A stretch of 64,000 bases of DNA from Pedococcus aerophilus (lineage in GTDB: Bacteria > Actinomycetota > Actinomycetes > Actinomycetales > Dermatophilaceae): positions 2,279,942 to 2,343,941 of the forward strand of contig NZ_BAAARN010000001.1 of the NCBI RefSeq assembly GCF_039532215.1, written 5' to 3'. The position numbers were made by a program, and so were the translations under genes. Shown one piece after another: positions 28,278-36,360 of this stretch (its first letter is position 1; each line of letters opens with the position of its first letter). The notes under the pieces are model-generated. The model saw only the letters and a program-made list of their open reading frames with translations. It ran no database searches and was not told where the DNA came from.

Positions 28278-29030
28278 ATGTCCGACCAGAGCCCGACCCC
28301 AGGATCCGAGGCGCCCCTGCTGCCTCCCGCGGCGCCGGAGACGGCCGCTGCGGTGTTCGGTGAGCGGATGTCGATGGCGACCACGTTCGCCACGGTGCTG
28401 GCGGACACCGGGGTCTCGCACGGCCTGATCGGCCCACGGGAGGTGCCGATCCTCTGGGAGCGCCACATCCTCAACTGTGCGGTGGCGCACGAGGCGTTCC
28501 CCGAGGACGCCGAGATCGTCGACGTCGGCTCGGGCGCCGGCCTCCCCGGCCTTGCCCTGGCGATCGCGCGACCCGACCTGCACCTGCACCTCGTCGAACC
28601 GATGCTGCGACGCACGACCTGGTTGACCGACACGATCGGCGTCCTGGGGCTGACCAACGCCACGGTCCACCGCGGCAGGGCCGAGGAGTTCGACGGCGTG
28701 CTCAGCGTGGAGTGGGCCACGGCCCGTGCGGTGGCCCGGATCGACAAGCTGGCGCGGTGGACCTTCCCCCTGCTGGCCGAGGGCGGGACCCTGGTCGCCC
28801 TCAAGGGCCGCAGCGCCCAGGACGAGCTTGATGCGACTGCCCCCACACTGCGCAAGCTCGGGATGACCGCCTCCGAGGTGGTGACCTACGGTGCGGAGAT
28901 CCTCGAGGTCCCGACCGTGACGATGCAGCTGACCATCCGCCCGCGTCCGGTGCCGGCGAAGGCGAAGGCGAAGCGCGCGGCCAAGGCGCGCACGAAGGGC
29001 ACAGGGAGTGGTGGCAGCGCACGCTCGTGA
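28278..29030 (+). CDS. rsmG: 16S rRNA (guanine-N7)-methyltransferase RsmG
   Basis: Methylates N7 of G527 in 16S rRNA using S-adenosylmethionine. Loss confers low-level streptomycin resistance in many bacteria. 250 residues. The SAM-binding motif is VDVGSGAGLPGLALAIARPD (about 72-91), followed by HLVEPMLRRTTWL and later ARAVARIDKLARW. The ATG at 28278 is preferred over 28275 because GAGG (28269-28272) is better spaced. The Lys/Arg-rich C-terminus is an extension beyond the core. It precedes parA, the standard gid-parA-parB order. Confidence 0.95.
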   Translation: MSDQSPTPGSEAPLLPPAAPETAAAVFGERMSMATTFATVLADTGVSHGLIGPREVPILWERHILNCAVAHEAFPEDAEIVDVGSGAGLPGLALAIARPDLHLHLVEPMLRRTTWLTDTIGVLGLTNATVHRGRAEEFDGVLSVEWATARAVARIDKLARWTFPLLAEGGTLVALKGRSAQDELDATAPTLRKLGMTASEVVTYGAEILEVPTVTMQLTIRPRPVPAKAKAKRAAKARTKGTGSGGSARS

Positions 29031-29148
29031 CGGTCACGCCACCCGGCAACGTGAGTCGGCCCCGTGCTGTCGGCAGTCGTGCGGCACGCGTTTGTGACGG
29101 TGGCCCCGCGTAGGGTTGGATGATGCCCATGGCCAATGAGGTGACCGC

Positions 29149-30468
29149 GTGACCACAGCAGCGTTGCAGCTGAACCGGGGACTGGGGTGGCCCCAACGTC
29201 AGGCGGGACCCACGGGCGCGGTGGGATGGCCCTTCACGGCCGAGGCCGACGCGGGAGCTCAAGCTCTCGACGCCCCCCGCGACGAAGACGAGGCAGCTGT
29301 TTCACGTGAAACGCAGACCTCGGGCGCTGAGGCTTCGGTGATTGCGGCGCCGGGCACTCAAGGTGGTGCGAGTGCGTTTGAGCACGATGTTTCACGGGAA
29401 ACCTCGGTGCCAGATGACGTCCCCTCCGATGAGGAGCCTGAAGCCGCCACGGGTCACGTGGGCGATGCTGCTGCTGCCGAGGAAGCGTTGGCGGCCGTCG
29501 TTTCACGTGAAACTGAGCAGCGGGAAGAGATCGCGTCGTCCTTGCCGCAGGCGGATCACGACACGCCCTTGGCCCGCGCCGTCGCGGACGACGCCCGCAA
29601 GCGGATCGCGCTGACTGGTCGGGTGTTCCCCAAGCCGACCGCAACCCGGGTGCTCACCGTGGCGAACCAGAAGGGTGGTGTCGGCAAGACCACGACGACC
29701 GTGAACATCGCCGCCGCCCTGGCGCAGGCTGGTCTCACTGTCCTCGTCATCGACATCGACCCGCAGGGCAATGCGAGCACTGCGCTGGGGATCGACCACC
29801 ACGCCGAGGTGCCGAGCATCTACGACGTGCTCGTCGAGGGGACGCCGATGGCTGACGTCGTCCAGGAGTGCCCGGACATCCCGGGCCTCTGGTGCGCCCC
29901 TGCGACCATCGACCTCGCCGGTGCCGAGATCGAGCTGGTGTCGCTGGTGGCACGCGAGACGCGGCTGCAGCGCGCGATCGCCGCCTACCTGACGACGGTG
30001 AGCACGCAGGACCGCCCCGCCCCGGACTACGTGCTCATCGACTGCCCCCCGAGCCTGGGGCTCCTCACCGTCAACGCGTTCGTGGCTGCCCAAGAAGTCT
30101 TCATCCCGATCCAGTGCGAGTACTACGCGCTCGAGGGGTTGTCGCAGCTGCTCAAGAACATCGAGCTCATCCGGAACCACCTCAACCCCACCCTGCACGT
30201 GTCGACCATCTTGCTCACCATGTATGACGGACGCACCCGCTTGTCGGCGCAGGTGGCCGAAGAGGTGCGCAGCCACTTCCCCGAGCAGGTCCTGCGCAAC
30301 ACCGTGCCACGGTCGGTCCGGATCTCCGAGGCCCCGAGCCACGGGCAGACCGTGATGACCTACGACCCCAACTCCAGCGGGGCGCTGTCCTACCTCGGTG
30401 CGGCAGCCGAGCTCGCCGACCGCGGGGCTGCCGGCCCCGACTCCCCGTCCACCCCTGCGCAGAACTGA
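29149..30468 (+). CDS. parA: Chromosome partitioning ATPase ParA (Soj) with long N-terminal extension
   Basis: A 439-residue protein. The ParA/Soj core begins at about residue 166 with the deviant Walker [10 protein letters not shown] (175-183), followed by [12 protein letters not shown] and [13 protein letters not shown]. It dimerises on nucleoid DNA and moves ParB-parS complexes during chromosome segregation. The preceding 165 residues are low-complexity and acidic, and contain three VSRET pentapeptides (51-55, 81-85, 118-122). Each is the translation of a parS site in the same reading frame. The GTG at 29149 has GAGG upstream. It lies 14 bases upstream of parB. Confidence 0.96.
   Translation: MTTAALQLNRGLGWPQRQAGPTGAVGWPFTAEADAGAQALDAPRDEDEAAVSRETQTSGAEASVIAAPGTQGGASAFEHDVSRETSVPDDVPSDEEPEAATGHVGDAAAAEEALAAVVSRETEQREEIASSLPQADHDTPLARAVADDARKRIALTGRVFPKPTATRVLTVANQKGGVGKTTTTVNIAAALAQAGLTVLVIDIDPQGNASTALGIDHHAEVPSIYDVLVEGTPMADVVQECPDIPGLWCAPATIDLAGAEIELVSLVARETRLQRAIAAYLTTVSTQDRPAPDYVLIDCPPSLGLLTVNAFVAAQEVFIPIQCEYYALEGLSQLLKNIELIRNHLNPTLHVSTILLTMYDGRTRLSAQVAEEVRSHFPEQVLRNTVPRSVRISEAPSHGQTVMTYDPNSSGALSYLGAAAELADRGAAGPDSPSTPAQN
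29299..29513. other. parS: Three parS sites inside the parA coding sequence
   Basis: Perfect cores GTTTCACGTGAAAC are at 29299-29312 and 29500-29513. A one-base variant, GTTTCACGGGAAAC, lies at 29389-29402. They are 90 and 111 bases apart, all in the same codon phase, and fall in the non-conserved N-terminal extension of ParA, outside the ATPase core. Confidence 0.92.
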
Positions 30469-30482
30469 CAAGGAACCTCCAC

Positions 30483-31751
30483 ATGAGCGAGAAGCGTCGC
30501 GCCCTCGGCCGGGGCCTGGGTGCCCTCATCCCCAACGCCCCGACGTCGCCGGCCTCGAGCCGCCCGGTCGATGTGTTCTTCCAGGACCAGCGGCCGACCC
30601 AGGTGCTGGACCGCGCCCAGGACCGCACCCAGGAGGAGGCCGCCCCCGGCACCGGTGGGGAGCCGGCCTCTGGGGAGCAGCAGGACAACGTAGGCACCGA
30701 TGACCACGGGTCGGGTTCCGACCGGGTCGGCGACCAGCAGGGCGGCCAGGAGGGTCGGGACGCCACCGGTGAGCATGATGCCACCGGGAGCGACTCTGCT
30801 GCGACGGACTCGAACGCGACGGACGCGAACGCAACGGACGCAACGGCAGAGCCCGTGGCCGCCGCGGTCCCCGCCGAGGTCAAAGACGGCCGTGGCCTGG
30901 CTCCGGTGCCGGGGGCGTCCTACGGCGACCTGCCGGTGGGCTCGATCCGCCCGAACCCCAAGCAGCCCCGCTCGGTGTTCGACGAGGACGACATGGCCGA
31001 GCTGGTCCACTCGATCAGCGAGATCGGCGTGCTCCAGCCCATCGTCGTGCGGCCCATTCCCGCAGGTCAGGGGCCTGACGACCTCGACAACGCTCCAGAG
31101 GGCGTCATCTACGAGCTCATCATGGGTGAGCGTCGCTGGAGGGCGTCGCAGGAGGCAGGCAAGGCCACCGTGCCGGCCATCGTCAAGGAGACCGACGACG
31201 ACGACCTGCTGCGCGACGCCCTGCTGGAGAACCTGCACCGAAGTCAGCTCAACGCCCTGGAGGAGGCGGCGGCCTACCAGCAGCTCCTTGAGGACTTCGG
31301 GTGCACCCACGACGAGCTCGCCGGGCGGATCGGCCGCTCCCGCCCCCAGATCTCCAACACCCTGCGGCTGCTCAAGCTCCCGCCGCTGGTCGCTCGCCGC
31401 GTCGCCGCCGGCGTGCTGTCGGCCGGCCACGCCCGGGCGCTGCTCTCGCTCGACGACGGCGCCAGCATGGAGCGCCTCGCCCAGCGCATCGTGGCCGAGG
31501 GGCTCTCCGTCCGCAGCGTCGAGGAGATCGTCGCGCTCGGCGGGGACCAGGAGCGGACCAAGCCGCGCCGTCCCCGCGCCGGTGCCCGCCACCCCCAGCT
31601 CGACGACCTGGCGGCTCGACTGTCCGACCGGTTCGACACGCGGGTCAACATCGCGCTGGGTCAGCGCAAGGGCAAGCTCACGGTGGAGTTCGCGTCGGTC
31701 GAGGACCTCAACCGCATCGTCGACATGTTGGGCGTCGACCGCCGCGCCTGA
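30483..31751 (+). CDS. parB: Chromosome partitioning protein ParB (CTPase)
   Basis: A 422-residue ParB/Spo0J protein that binds parS, clamps onto and slides along DNA with CTP, and recruits SMC. The N-terminal [17 protein letters not shown] is the ParA-stimulating motif. A long disordered segment (about 20-140) is rich in Asp, Ala and Thr, with [14 protein letters not shown] repeats. The CTP-binding domain has [20 protein letters not shown] and [15 protein letters not shown] helix-turn-helix follows ([21 protein letters not shown]), and the C-terminal dimerisation domain is about 360-422. It is transcribed with parA and followed by a variant parS and a strong terminator. Confidence 0.96.
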   Translation: MSEKRRALGRGLGALIPNAPTSPASSRPVDVFFQDQRPTQVLDRAQDRTQEEAAPGTGGEPASGEQQDNVGTDDHGSGSDRVGDQQGGQEGRDATGEHDATGSDSAATDSNATDANATDATAEPVAAAVPAEVKDGRGLAPVPGASYGDLPVGSIRPNPKQPRSVFDEDDMAELVHSISEIGVLQPIVVRPIPAGQGPDDLDNAPEGVIYELIMGERRWRASQEAGKATVPAIVKETDDDDLLRDALLENLHRSQLNALEEAAAYQQLLEDFGCTHDELAGRIGRSRPQISNTLRLLKLPPLVARRVAAGVLSAGHARALLSLDDGASMERLAQRIVAEGLSVRSVEEIVALGGDQERTKPRRPRAGARHPQLDDLAARLSDRFDTRVNIALGQRKGKLTVEFASVEDLNRIVDMLGVDRRA

Positions 31752-31765
31752 GGGGCGTCTCGCGT

Positions 31766-31779
31766 GGTTTCACGGGAAA
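31766..31779. other. parS: parS-like site (one-base variant) after parB
   Basis: GTTTCACGGGAAAC lies 15 bases after the parB stop. It differs from the parS core by one base in the centre (CACGGG for CACGTG), the same variant as at 29389. It is probably a weaker ParB site. Confidence 0.7.
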
Positions 31780-31816
31780 CATCCCGTCGACCGCGCTGTG
31801 CACAGACCAGACATGA

Positions 31817-31855
31817 AACGACGAATCCCCTTGCTCTGCAAGGGGATTCGTCGTT
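31817..31855. terminator. Strong hairpin between convergent parB and cwlM
   Basis: A perfect 17-bp stem (AACGACGAATCCCCTTG / CAAGGGGATTCGTCGTT) with a five-base loop sits between the parB stop and the cwlM stop. The symmetry and the TT/AA ends make it a likely bidirectional intrinsic terminator. Confidence 0.8.
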
Positions 31856-31880
31856 CTCGGAGTTGCTGGGACGAGCCGTC

Positions 31881-33059
31881 TCAGCGGTGCGCGGCGAGGT
31901 AGGCCCGCAGGTCCCCGAGGTGCAGCACGCCGGTCTTGGCGGTGTCGTCGTCGCCCAGGTAGAGGCGCTGCAGGCTGACGAGCACGGCCTCGGCGAGGGT
32001 GTCGCGGAAGGCAGGGTCGGCGAGCCGGGCCGCGTCGTCCGGGTGCGAAAGGTACCCGGCCTCGATGCGGACCGCGGGCATGGTGGTCTGCTGGAGCAGG
32101 CTCCACGAGCGACCGTGCGAACGGCAGTTGGCCAGACCCGTGCGTGCGACGATCTCGCGCAGCACGAGATCGGCGAGGTGCTCACCGATCGCGGACCACG
32201 AGGTCGTGCGGTCACGGCCGAAGAAGAAGGTGGCCACCCCGCTGGCGTCGGCAGCATCGTGGGAGTCGGCGTGCAGCGAGAGCAGCAGGTCGGCGCCGGC
32301 GGTGTTGGCGATGGCGGCCCGCTCCTCCTCGGTGGGGCAGGTGTGCTCGGTGCGCGTGTAGACGACGGACACACCGATCGCGGTCAGGCGACCCTCGATG
32401 CGTCGGGCCAGGTCCATGACGAGGTCGGACTCGACGAGCCCGTTGGCCGCGGCACCGGTGTTGTCACCGCCATGACCGGGGTCGAGGACCACGGTACGGC
32501 CGCTGAGGTTGTGCCCGGAGCGACGGACGCGCTCACGCTCGCGCAGCACGTTGGCCGAGCCGCCGGAGACCGATCGGCGCAGGTCGTCGAACGCCCGCAG
32601 CGTCTCCGGACCCACCGATCCGTCCCCCGGCAGGCCGTAGGCCCGCTGGAAGCTGCGCACGGCACGCTCCGTCTCGGGCCCGAAGCGGCCGTCGACGCGT
32701 CCGGAGGCGAAGCCGAGGGTGTTGAGGCGCTCCTGGAGGGCGACGACGTCCTCGCCGCGCTGCAGGTGGCCGGGCGTGTGGACGAGGATGCGGTCCCCGA
32801 GGGACCAGCGAGCCCCGTCGATGGCGCCGAACGTCTCCACGCCGACGACACCGTCGACGATGAGGCCCTTGTGCTGCTGGAAGGCGCGCACGGCGCGGAG
32901 CAGCCCCTCGTCATACACCTCGGGGTCGGCGGCGTCCGCGAGGAGTGAGGTGAGCTCGGGGAGGTCGTCCGAGGCGAGGGAGGCGAGCCGGGTGCGCACG
33001 TCGAGCACCGCGGGACCGCGGCTCCCGAGGCCCAGCAGGCCGTACTTGCTGTCGGACAC
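31881..33059 (-). CDS. cwlM: CwlM-type N-acetylmuramoyl-L-alanine amidase
   Basis: A 392-residue protein with two peptidoglycan-binding (PG_binding_1) repeats at about 10-85 and 95-165 (VDGRFGPETERAVRSFQRAYGL). An Amidase_3 domain follows (about 190-370), with DPGHGGDNTGA, the zinc ligand Glu in GLVESDLVMDLA, SLHADSHD and the catalytic Glu in AVRIEAGYLSHP. Order and position next to parB and trxA match mycobacterial CwlM (Rv3915). There the cytoplasmic protein lacks a signal peptide and regulates MurA and peptidoglycan precursor supply. No signal peptide is visible here either. The GTG start follows GAGGAGG. Confidence 0.92.
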   Translation of the reverse strand: MSDSKYGLLGLGSRGPAVLDVRTRLASLASDDLPELTSLLADAADPEVYDEGLLRAVRAFQQHKGLIVDGVVGVETFGAIDGARWSLGDRILVHTPGHLQRGEDVVALQERLNTLGFASGRVDGRFGPETERAVRSFQRAYGLPGDGSVGPETLRAFDDLRRSVSGGSANVLRERERVRRSGHNLSGRTVVLDPGHGGDNTGAAANGLVESDLVMDLARRIEGRLTAIGVSVVYTRTEHTCPTEEERAAIANTAGADLLLSLHADSHDAADASGVATFFFGRDRTTSWSAIGEHLADLVLREIVARTGLANCRSHGRSWSLLQQTTMPAVRIEAGYLSHPDDAARLADPAFRDTLAEAVLVSLQRLYLGDDDTAKTGVLHLGDLRAYLAAHR

Positions 33060-33358
33060 GCAGCCTCCTCGCAGAGGGGTTCAGGACCTCGACGAGGTCA
33101 GCATCGGTGCAGGTCAGGAGTGGTCTGCCGAGGCAGGCGCGATGTCCTGCCGCAGCCGGCGGGACGGGGTGGAGCGTTGGTGACCGGGGCGCTCGTGGCG
33201 CTTGGGGGCCAGGACCCTGGGTCGGTGGTGCAGGGACCGACTCTAGGTGAGCCGGGGGGCTCGATCCAACCGAAACGGCCGGAACTGCCGCCGGGAACGC
33301 CGGTGCCGGCCGGCCCCGTCAGGGGCAGGCCGACACCATGACGACTCAGGTGGTCGAC

Positions 33359-33685
33359 TCAGCCGAGGTAGTCGGCGAGCTCGCGGACGAGCTTGGGCTT
33401 GGGCATGGCGCCGACGAGGGTCTTGACGACCTCACCGTTGACGTAGACGTTGAGCGTCGGGATGCCGGTGATGCCGTAGCGGCTGCTCACCGCGAGGTTC
33501 TCGTCGGTGTTGAGCTTGACGATGTCGATCTTGTCGGCGTGCGCGACGGCCAGCTCCTCGAGGACCGGGGCGACGGCGCGGCACGGGCCGCACCAGGGCG
33601 CCCAGAAGTCCACCAGGACCGGCTTGTCGTTCTGGAGGACGTCTGCCTCGAAGGTGGCGTCCGTGGTGTCCTTGATGGCTCCCAC
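33359..33685 (-). CDS. trxA: Thioredoxin
   Basis: A 108-residue thioredoxin fold with active site FWAPWCGPC (about 27-35) and the cis-proline segment GIPTLNVYVNGE. It is a cytoplasmic disulfide reductase supplied with electrons by TrxB, the adjacent upstream gene. The GTG at 33685 follows AAAGGAGC at good spacing. It corresponds to trxC in the mycobacterial sigM-trxB2-trxC locus. The 299-base gap to cwlM downstream holds no gene I can support. Confidence 0.96.
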   Translation of the reverse strand: MGAIKDTTDATFEADVLQNDKPVLVDFWAPWCGPCRAVAPVLEELAVAHADKIDIVKLNTDENLAVSSRYGITGIPTLNVYVNGEVVKTLVGAMPKPKLVRELADYLG

Positions 33686-33737
33686 TCGGGGGCTCCTTTC
33701 GGTGGTGCTGCGGTTGGGGGAGGGGTCGTGCGGTCGG

Positions 33738-34742
33738 TCAGTGGGTGAGCGCGGGCTGCTCGATGAGGGCCGCGTCCGCGTCAGGGGCGCCGGCGTGGTC
33801 GCGGTCGGCCAGGAAGCGCTCGGCGTCCAGCGCCGCGGCACAGCCGGAGCCGGCTGCGGTGATGGCCTGGCGGTAGGTGTGGTCGACGAGGTCGCCGGCA
33901 GCGAAGACACCGGGCAGGTTGGTGAGGGTGGTACGGCCCTGGACCAGCACGTAGCCCTCGTCGTCGAGCTCGACGACGTCCTTGACCAGCTCGTTGCGCG
34001 GGTCGTGGCCGATGGCGACGAACAGCCCGGTCACGGGCAGCTCACGGGTCTCCCCGGTCTCGGTGTCGCGCAGGGTGACGCCGGTGAGCTTGGCGTCACC
34101 GTGGATCGCGTCGACCGCGGAGTTCCAGGCGAACTTGATCTTGTCGTTGGACAGCGCGCGCTCGGCCATGATCTTGGAGGCGCGAAGCTCGTCGCGACGG
34201 TGCACGATCGTCACCGACCTGGCGAACTTGGTGAGGAAGGTGGCCTCCTCGACGGCGGAGTCGCCACCGCCGACGACGGCGATGTCCTGGTCGCGGAAGA
34301 AGAACCCGTCGCAGGTCGCGCACCACGAGACGCCGTGGCCGGACAGGCGCTTCTCGTCGGGCAGGCCGAGCTCGCGGTAGGCGGAGCCCATGGCGAGGAT
34401 CACCGCGTGCGCTCGGTAGGTGTTGCCCTCGGCGTCGACGACGGTCTTGACCTCACCCTCGAGGTCCAGGGACTCGACGTCGTCGGTGATGATCTCGGCA
34501 CCGAAGCGCTCGGCCTGGGCCCGCATGTTCTCCATGAGGTCGGGGCCCATGATGCCGTCGCGGAACCCGGGGAAGTTCTCCACCTCGGTGGTGTTCATCA
34601 GCGCGCCACCTGCGGTGACGGCGCCCTCGAAGAGCAGCGGGGCGAGGTTGGCGCGGGCGGCGTAGACGGCGGCGGTGTAGCCCGCCGGGCCGGAGCCGAT
34701 GATGATCAGACTACGGATGGCGTCAGGTGCGGTCGTGCTCAC
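33738..34742 (-). CDS. trxB: Thioredoxin-disulfide reductase
   Basis: A 334-residue FAD- and NADPH-dependent enzyme that reduces thioredoxin. The FAD-binding motif is [18 protein letters not shown], the redox-active disulfide is CATC in [12 protein letters not shown], and the NADPH-binding motif is [12 protein letters not shown], followed by HRRDELRAS. The C-terminal FAD motif is [18 protein letters not shown] start. It is 52 bases upstream of trxA and in the same operon orientation as sigM, with which this locus is linked in other actinobacteria as an oxidative-stress module. Confidence 0.97.
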   Translation of the reverse strand: MSTTAPDAIRSLIIIGSGPAGYTAAVYAARANLAPLLFEGAVTAGGALMNTTEVENFPGFRDGIMGPDLMENMRAQAERFGAEIITDDVESLDLEGEVKTVVDAEGNTYRAHAVILAMGSAYRELGLPDEKRLSGHGVSWCATCDGFFFRDQDIAVVGGGDSAVEEATFLTKFARSVTIVHRRDELRASKIMAERALSNDKIKFAWNSAVDAIHGDAKLTGVTLRDTETGETRELPVTGLFVAIGHDPRNELVKDVVELDDEGYVLVQGRTTLTNLPGVFAAGDLVDHTYRQAITAAGSGCAAALDAERFLADRDHAGAPDADAALIEQPALTH

Positions 34743-34886
34743 GCGAGTACAGCCCCTTGTGGTCGGGAAGGAGGTTCACCGCTACATACGGTGCTGATGT
34801 CTGCAACCGATCGTAGGGCCTGAATGTTCCGCACCGGGACGCGGCAGGCCGCGCGGGCGAGGGGATTCGGGCCATGGAGGCGCTGC

Positions 34887-35672
34887 TCAGCCCAGCGGGA
34901 GGGGGCCGGCCATGATCGCGGCGTGGGTGGCGTCGCAGTCGGGTGCCACGGCATACACGCTCTGGCCCGTGTCGCTGCTCACCACGGCGACCACCGCGGG
35001 GGTTCCGTCGTAGGTGCCGACGTCACCGGTGACGGGCATCCACGTGGCCACGCCCAGCGCGGTGAGGCACTCGCGCAGCCCCTTCTCGGTGGTCGCGGCT
35101 GGACCGGCCGAGCTGTCGGTGCCTGCGCCGGCGCCGTACGCCCGGTCGAGGGTGCCGCGAGCCTGCGTGGTGAGCTTCGTAGAGGTGTAGGCGGTGCCGC
35201 TGTGGGCGACCTGGACACGGCCGGTGCCGCTGGCCGCCCGGTTGCCGCTGTCCGGGGCCACCTCGGCCTTGGATCCTGCGGCGGTGTCGGCATTGGATGC
35301 GTTGTTGTCGCTGCTGCTCAGGGAGGCGACCACGCCACCCGGGCCGGTGCCGAGCACGGCGGGGACCCCGAGGGCCACGGCAGCCACGGCGGCGGCAGCC
35401 AGGCCGATCTTGGGCCACGACGGCCCGGATGGCCACGACCGCTGACGACGGAGCGGGACGACCCGGCCCGCACCGTCGCGGTCGCCCTCGGAGCCCGGCC
35501 CGGACGCGGCCTCCGAGCGGGACAGCTGCTCGGCGGCGATCGAGGCGTTGATGCGGTCCACGAGGTCGGCGGGCATCGGCCCCGGGTCGCCCAGCCCGGC
35601 CAGCAGCGCGCGGACGCCGGTCGGGTCGTCGTGGTCCTCCGGTCGTCCCGGGGGCACGGGCGGGGTGGTCAC
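34887..35672 (-). CDS. Probable anti-sigma factor of SigM (membrane protein)
   Basis: A 261-residue protein. The start GTG at 35672 is chosen because GGAGGAG lies six bases upstream. The N-terminal cytoplasmic portion (about 1-85) contains GVRALLAGLGDPGPMPADLVDRINASI, a helical region like the sigma-binding part of such proteins. One membrane helix follows (about 90-115, IGLAAAAVAAVALGVPAV), then an extracytoplasmic Ser/Thr/Ala-rich stretch and a C-terminal domain (about 185-261). No zinc-binding HxxxCxxC motif is seen. Position between sigM and trxB matches Rv3912, reported as the regulator of SigM. Function here is by synteny. Confidence 0.75.
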   Translation of the reverse strand: MTTPPVPPGRPEDHDDPTGVRALLAGLGDPGPMPADLVDRINASIAAEQLSRSEAASGPGSEGDRDGAGRVVPLRRQRSWPSGPSWPKIGLAAAAVAAVALGVPAVLGTGPGGVVASLSSSDNNASNADTAAGSKAEVAPDSGNRAASGTGRVQVAHSGTAYTSTKLTTQARGTLDRAYGAGAGTDSSAGPAATTEKGLRECLTALGVATWMPVTGDVGTYDGTPAVVAVVSSDTGQSVYAVAPDCDATHAAIMAGPLPLG

Positions 35673-35784
35673 CACGATCTCCTCCGGTCGGGTCGGGCCG
35701 CGACGACGCGGCGTAGGGGGTGTGAAGGTCGGCGGGGTGGGGCGGCGCCCGCGATGCAGGCACGACGGCTCCATGGGTACGACG

Positions 35785-36333
35785 TCACGGCTGCCCCGAT
35801 CGTTCCCGCAGCATGGCCGCCATGGCCTCCCGGCCACGGCTGCAGCGGGACTTCACGGTGCCCTCGGCGACCTCGAGGACGGCGGCCGCCTCGAGCACCG
35901 ACAAGCCGTGCATGTCGACGAGGACCAGGGCCAGCCGTTGGCCCTCGGGCAGGCGTTCGAGGGCCTCGCGGACGTCGAGCCGGGTGTCGACCGAGGCTTG
36001 GGCGTCACGCTTGTCGGCGAGGTCGTGCTCGGGCAGCGGTGACGTGGGCTTGTCGCGGCGCAGGCGGTCGAGGCACGCGTTGACGACGATGCGGTGGAGC
36101 CAGGTGGTCACCGCGGCGTCACCGCGGTAGGACCCGGCGCGGCGGAACGCCGAGATGAAGGCGTCCTGGACGCAGTCGGCGGCGAGCTCGGGGTTGCGGG
36201 TCGTGCGCAGGGCCACCGCCCACATGCGGTCGCGGTGCCGTCGGAACAGCTCACCGAACGCGTCGGGGTCCCCGTCGACGTGCCGGCGCAGCAGCTCCCG
36301 GTCGTCCAGGTCGCGCAGCGAGGTGGTGGCCAT
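35785..36333 (-). CDS. sigM: ECF RNA polymerase sigma factor SigM
   Basis: A 182-residue ECF sigma factor. Region 2 is at about 20-85, with DPDAFGELFRRHRDRMWAVA and DCVQDAFISAFRRAGSY. Region 4 is at about 125-175, with LPEGQRLALVLVDMHGLSVLEAAAVL and EGTVKSRCSRGREAM. It directs RNA polymerase to promoters of a stress regulon, and is held inactive by a membrane anti-sigma factor, probably the next gene. Synteny with Rv3911 supports the name. Downstream of the pseudokinase gene by 27 bases. Confidence 0.92.
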   Translation of the reverse strand: MATTSLRDLDDRELLRRHVDGDPDAFGELFRRHRDRMWAVALRTTRNPELAADCVQDAFISAFRRAGSYRGDAAVTTWLHRIVVNACLDRLRRDKPTSPLPEHDLADKRDAQASVDTRLDVREALERLPEGQRLALVLVDMHGLSVLEAAAVLEVAEGTVKSRCSRGREAMAAMLRERSGQP

Positions 36334-36360
36334 GGGAGGTGGTGGTCCGCCGCACGCGGC

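Noticed and set aside
33060..33358. Gap between trxA and cwlM examined for a small gene or RNA
   Set aside because: Short open frames in this 299-base gap lack ribosome binding sites and recognisable sequence. A weak GC hairpin near 33300-33335 has no T-run. Nothing could be supported.
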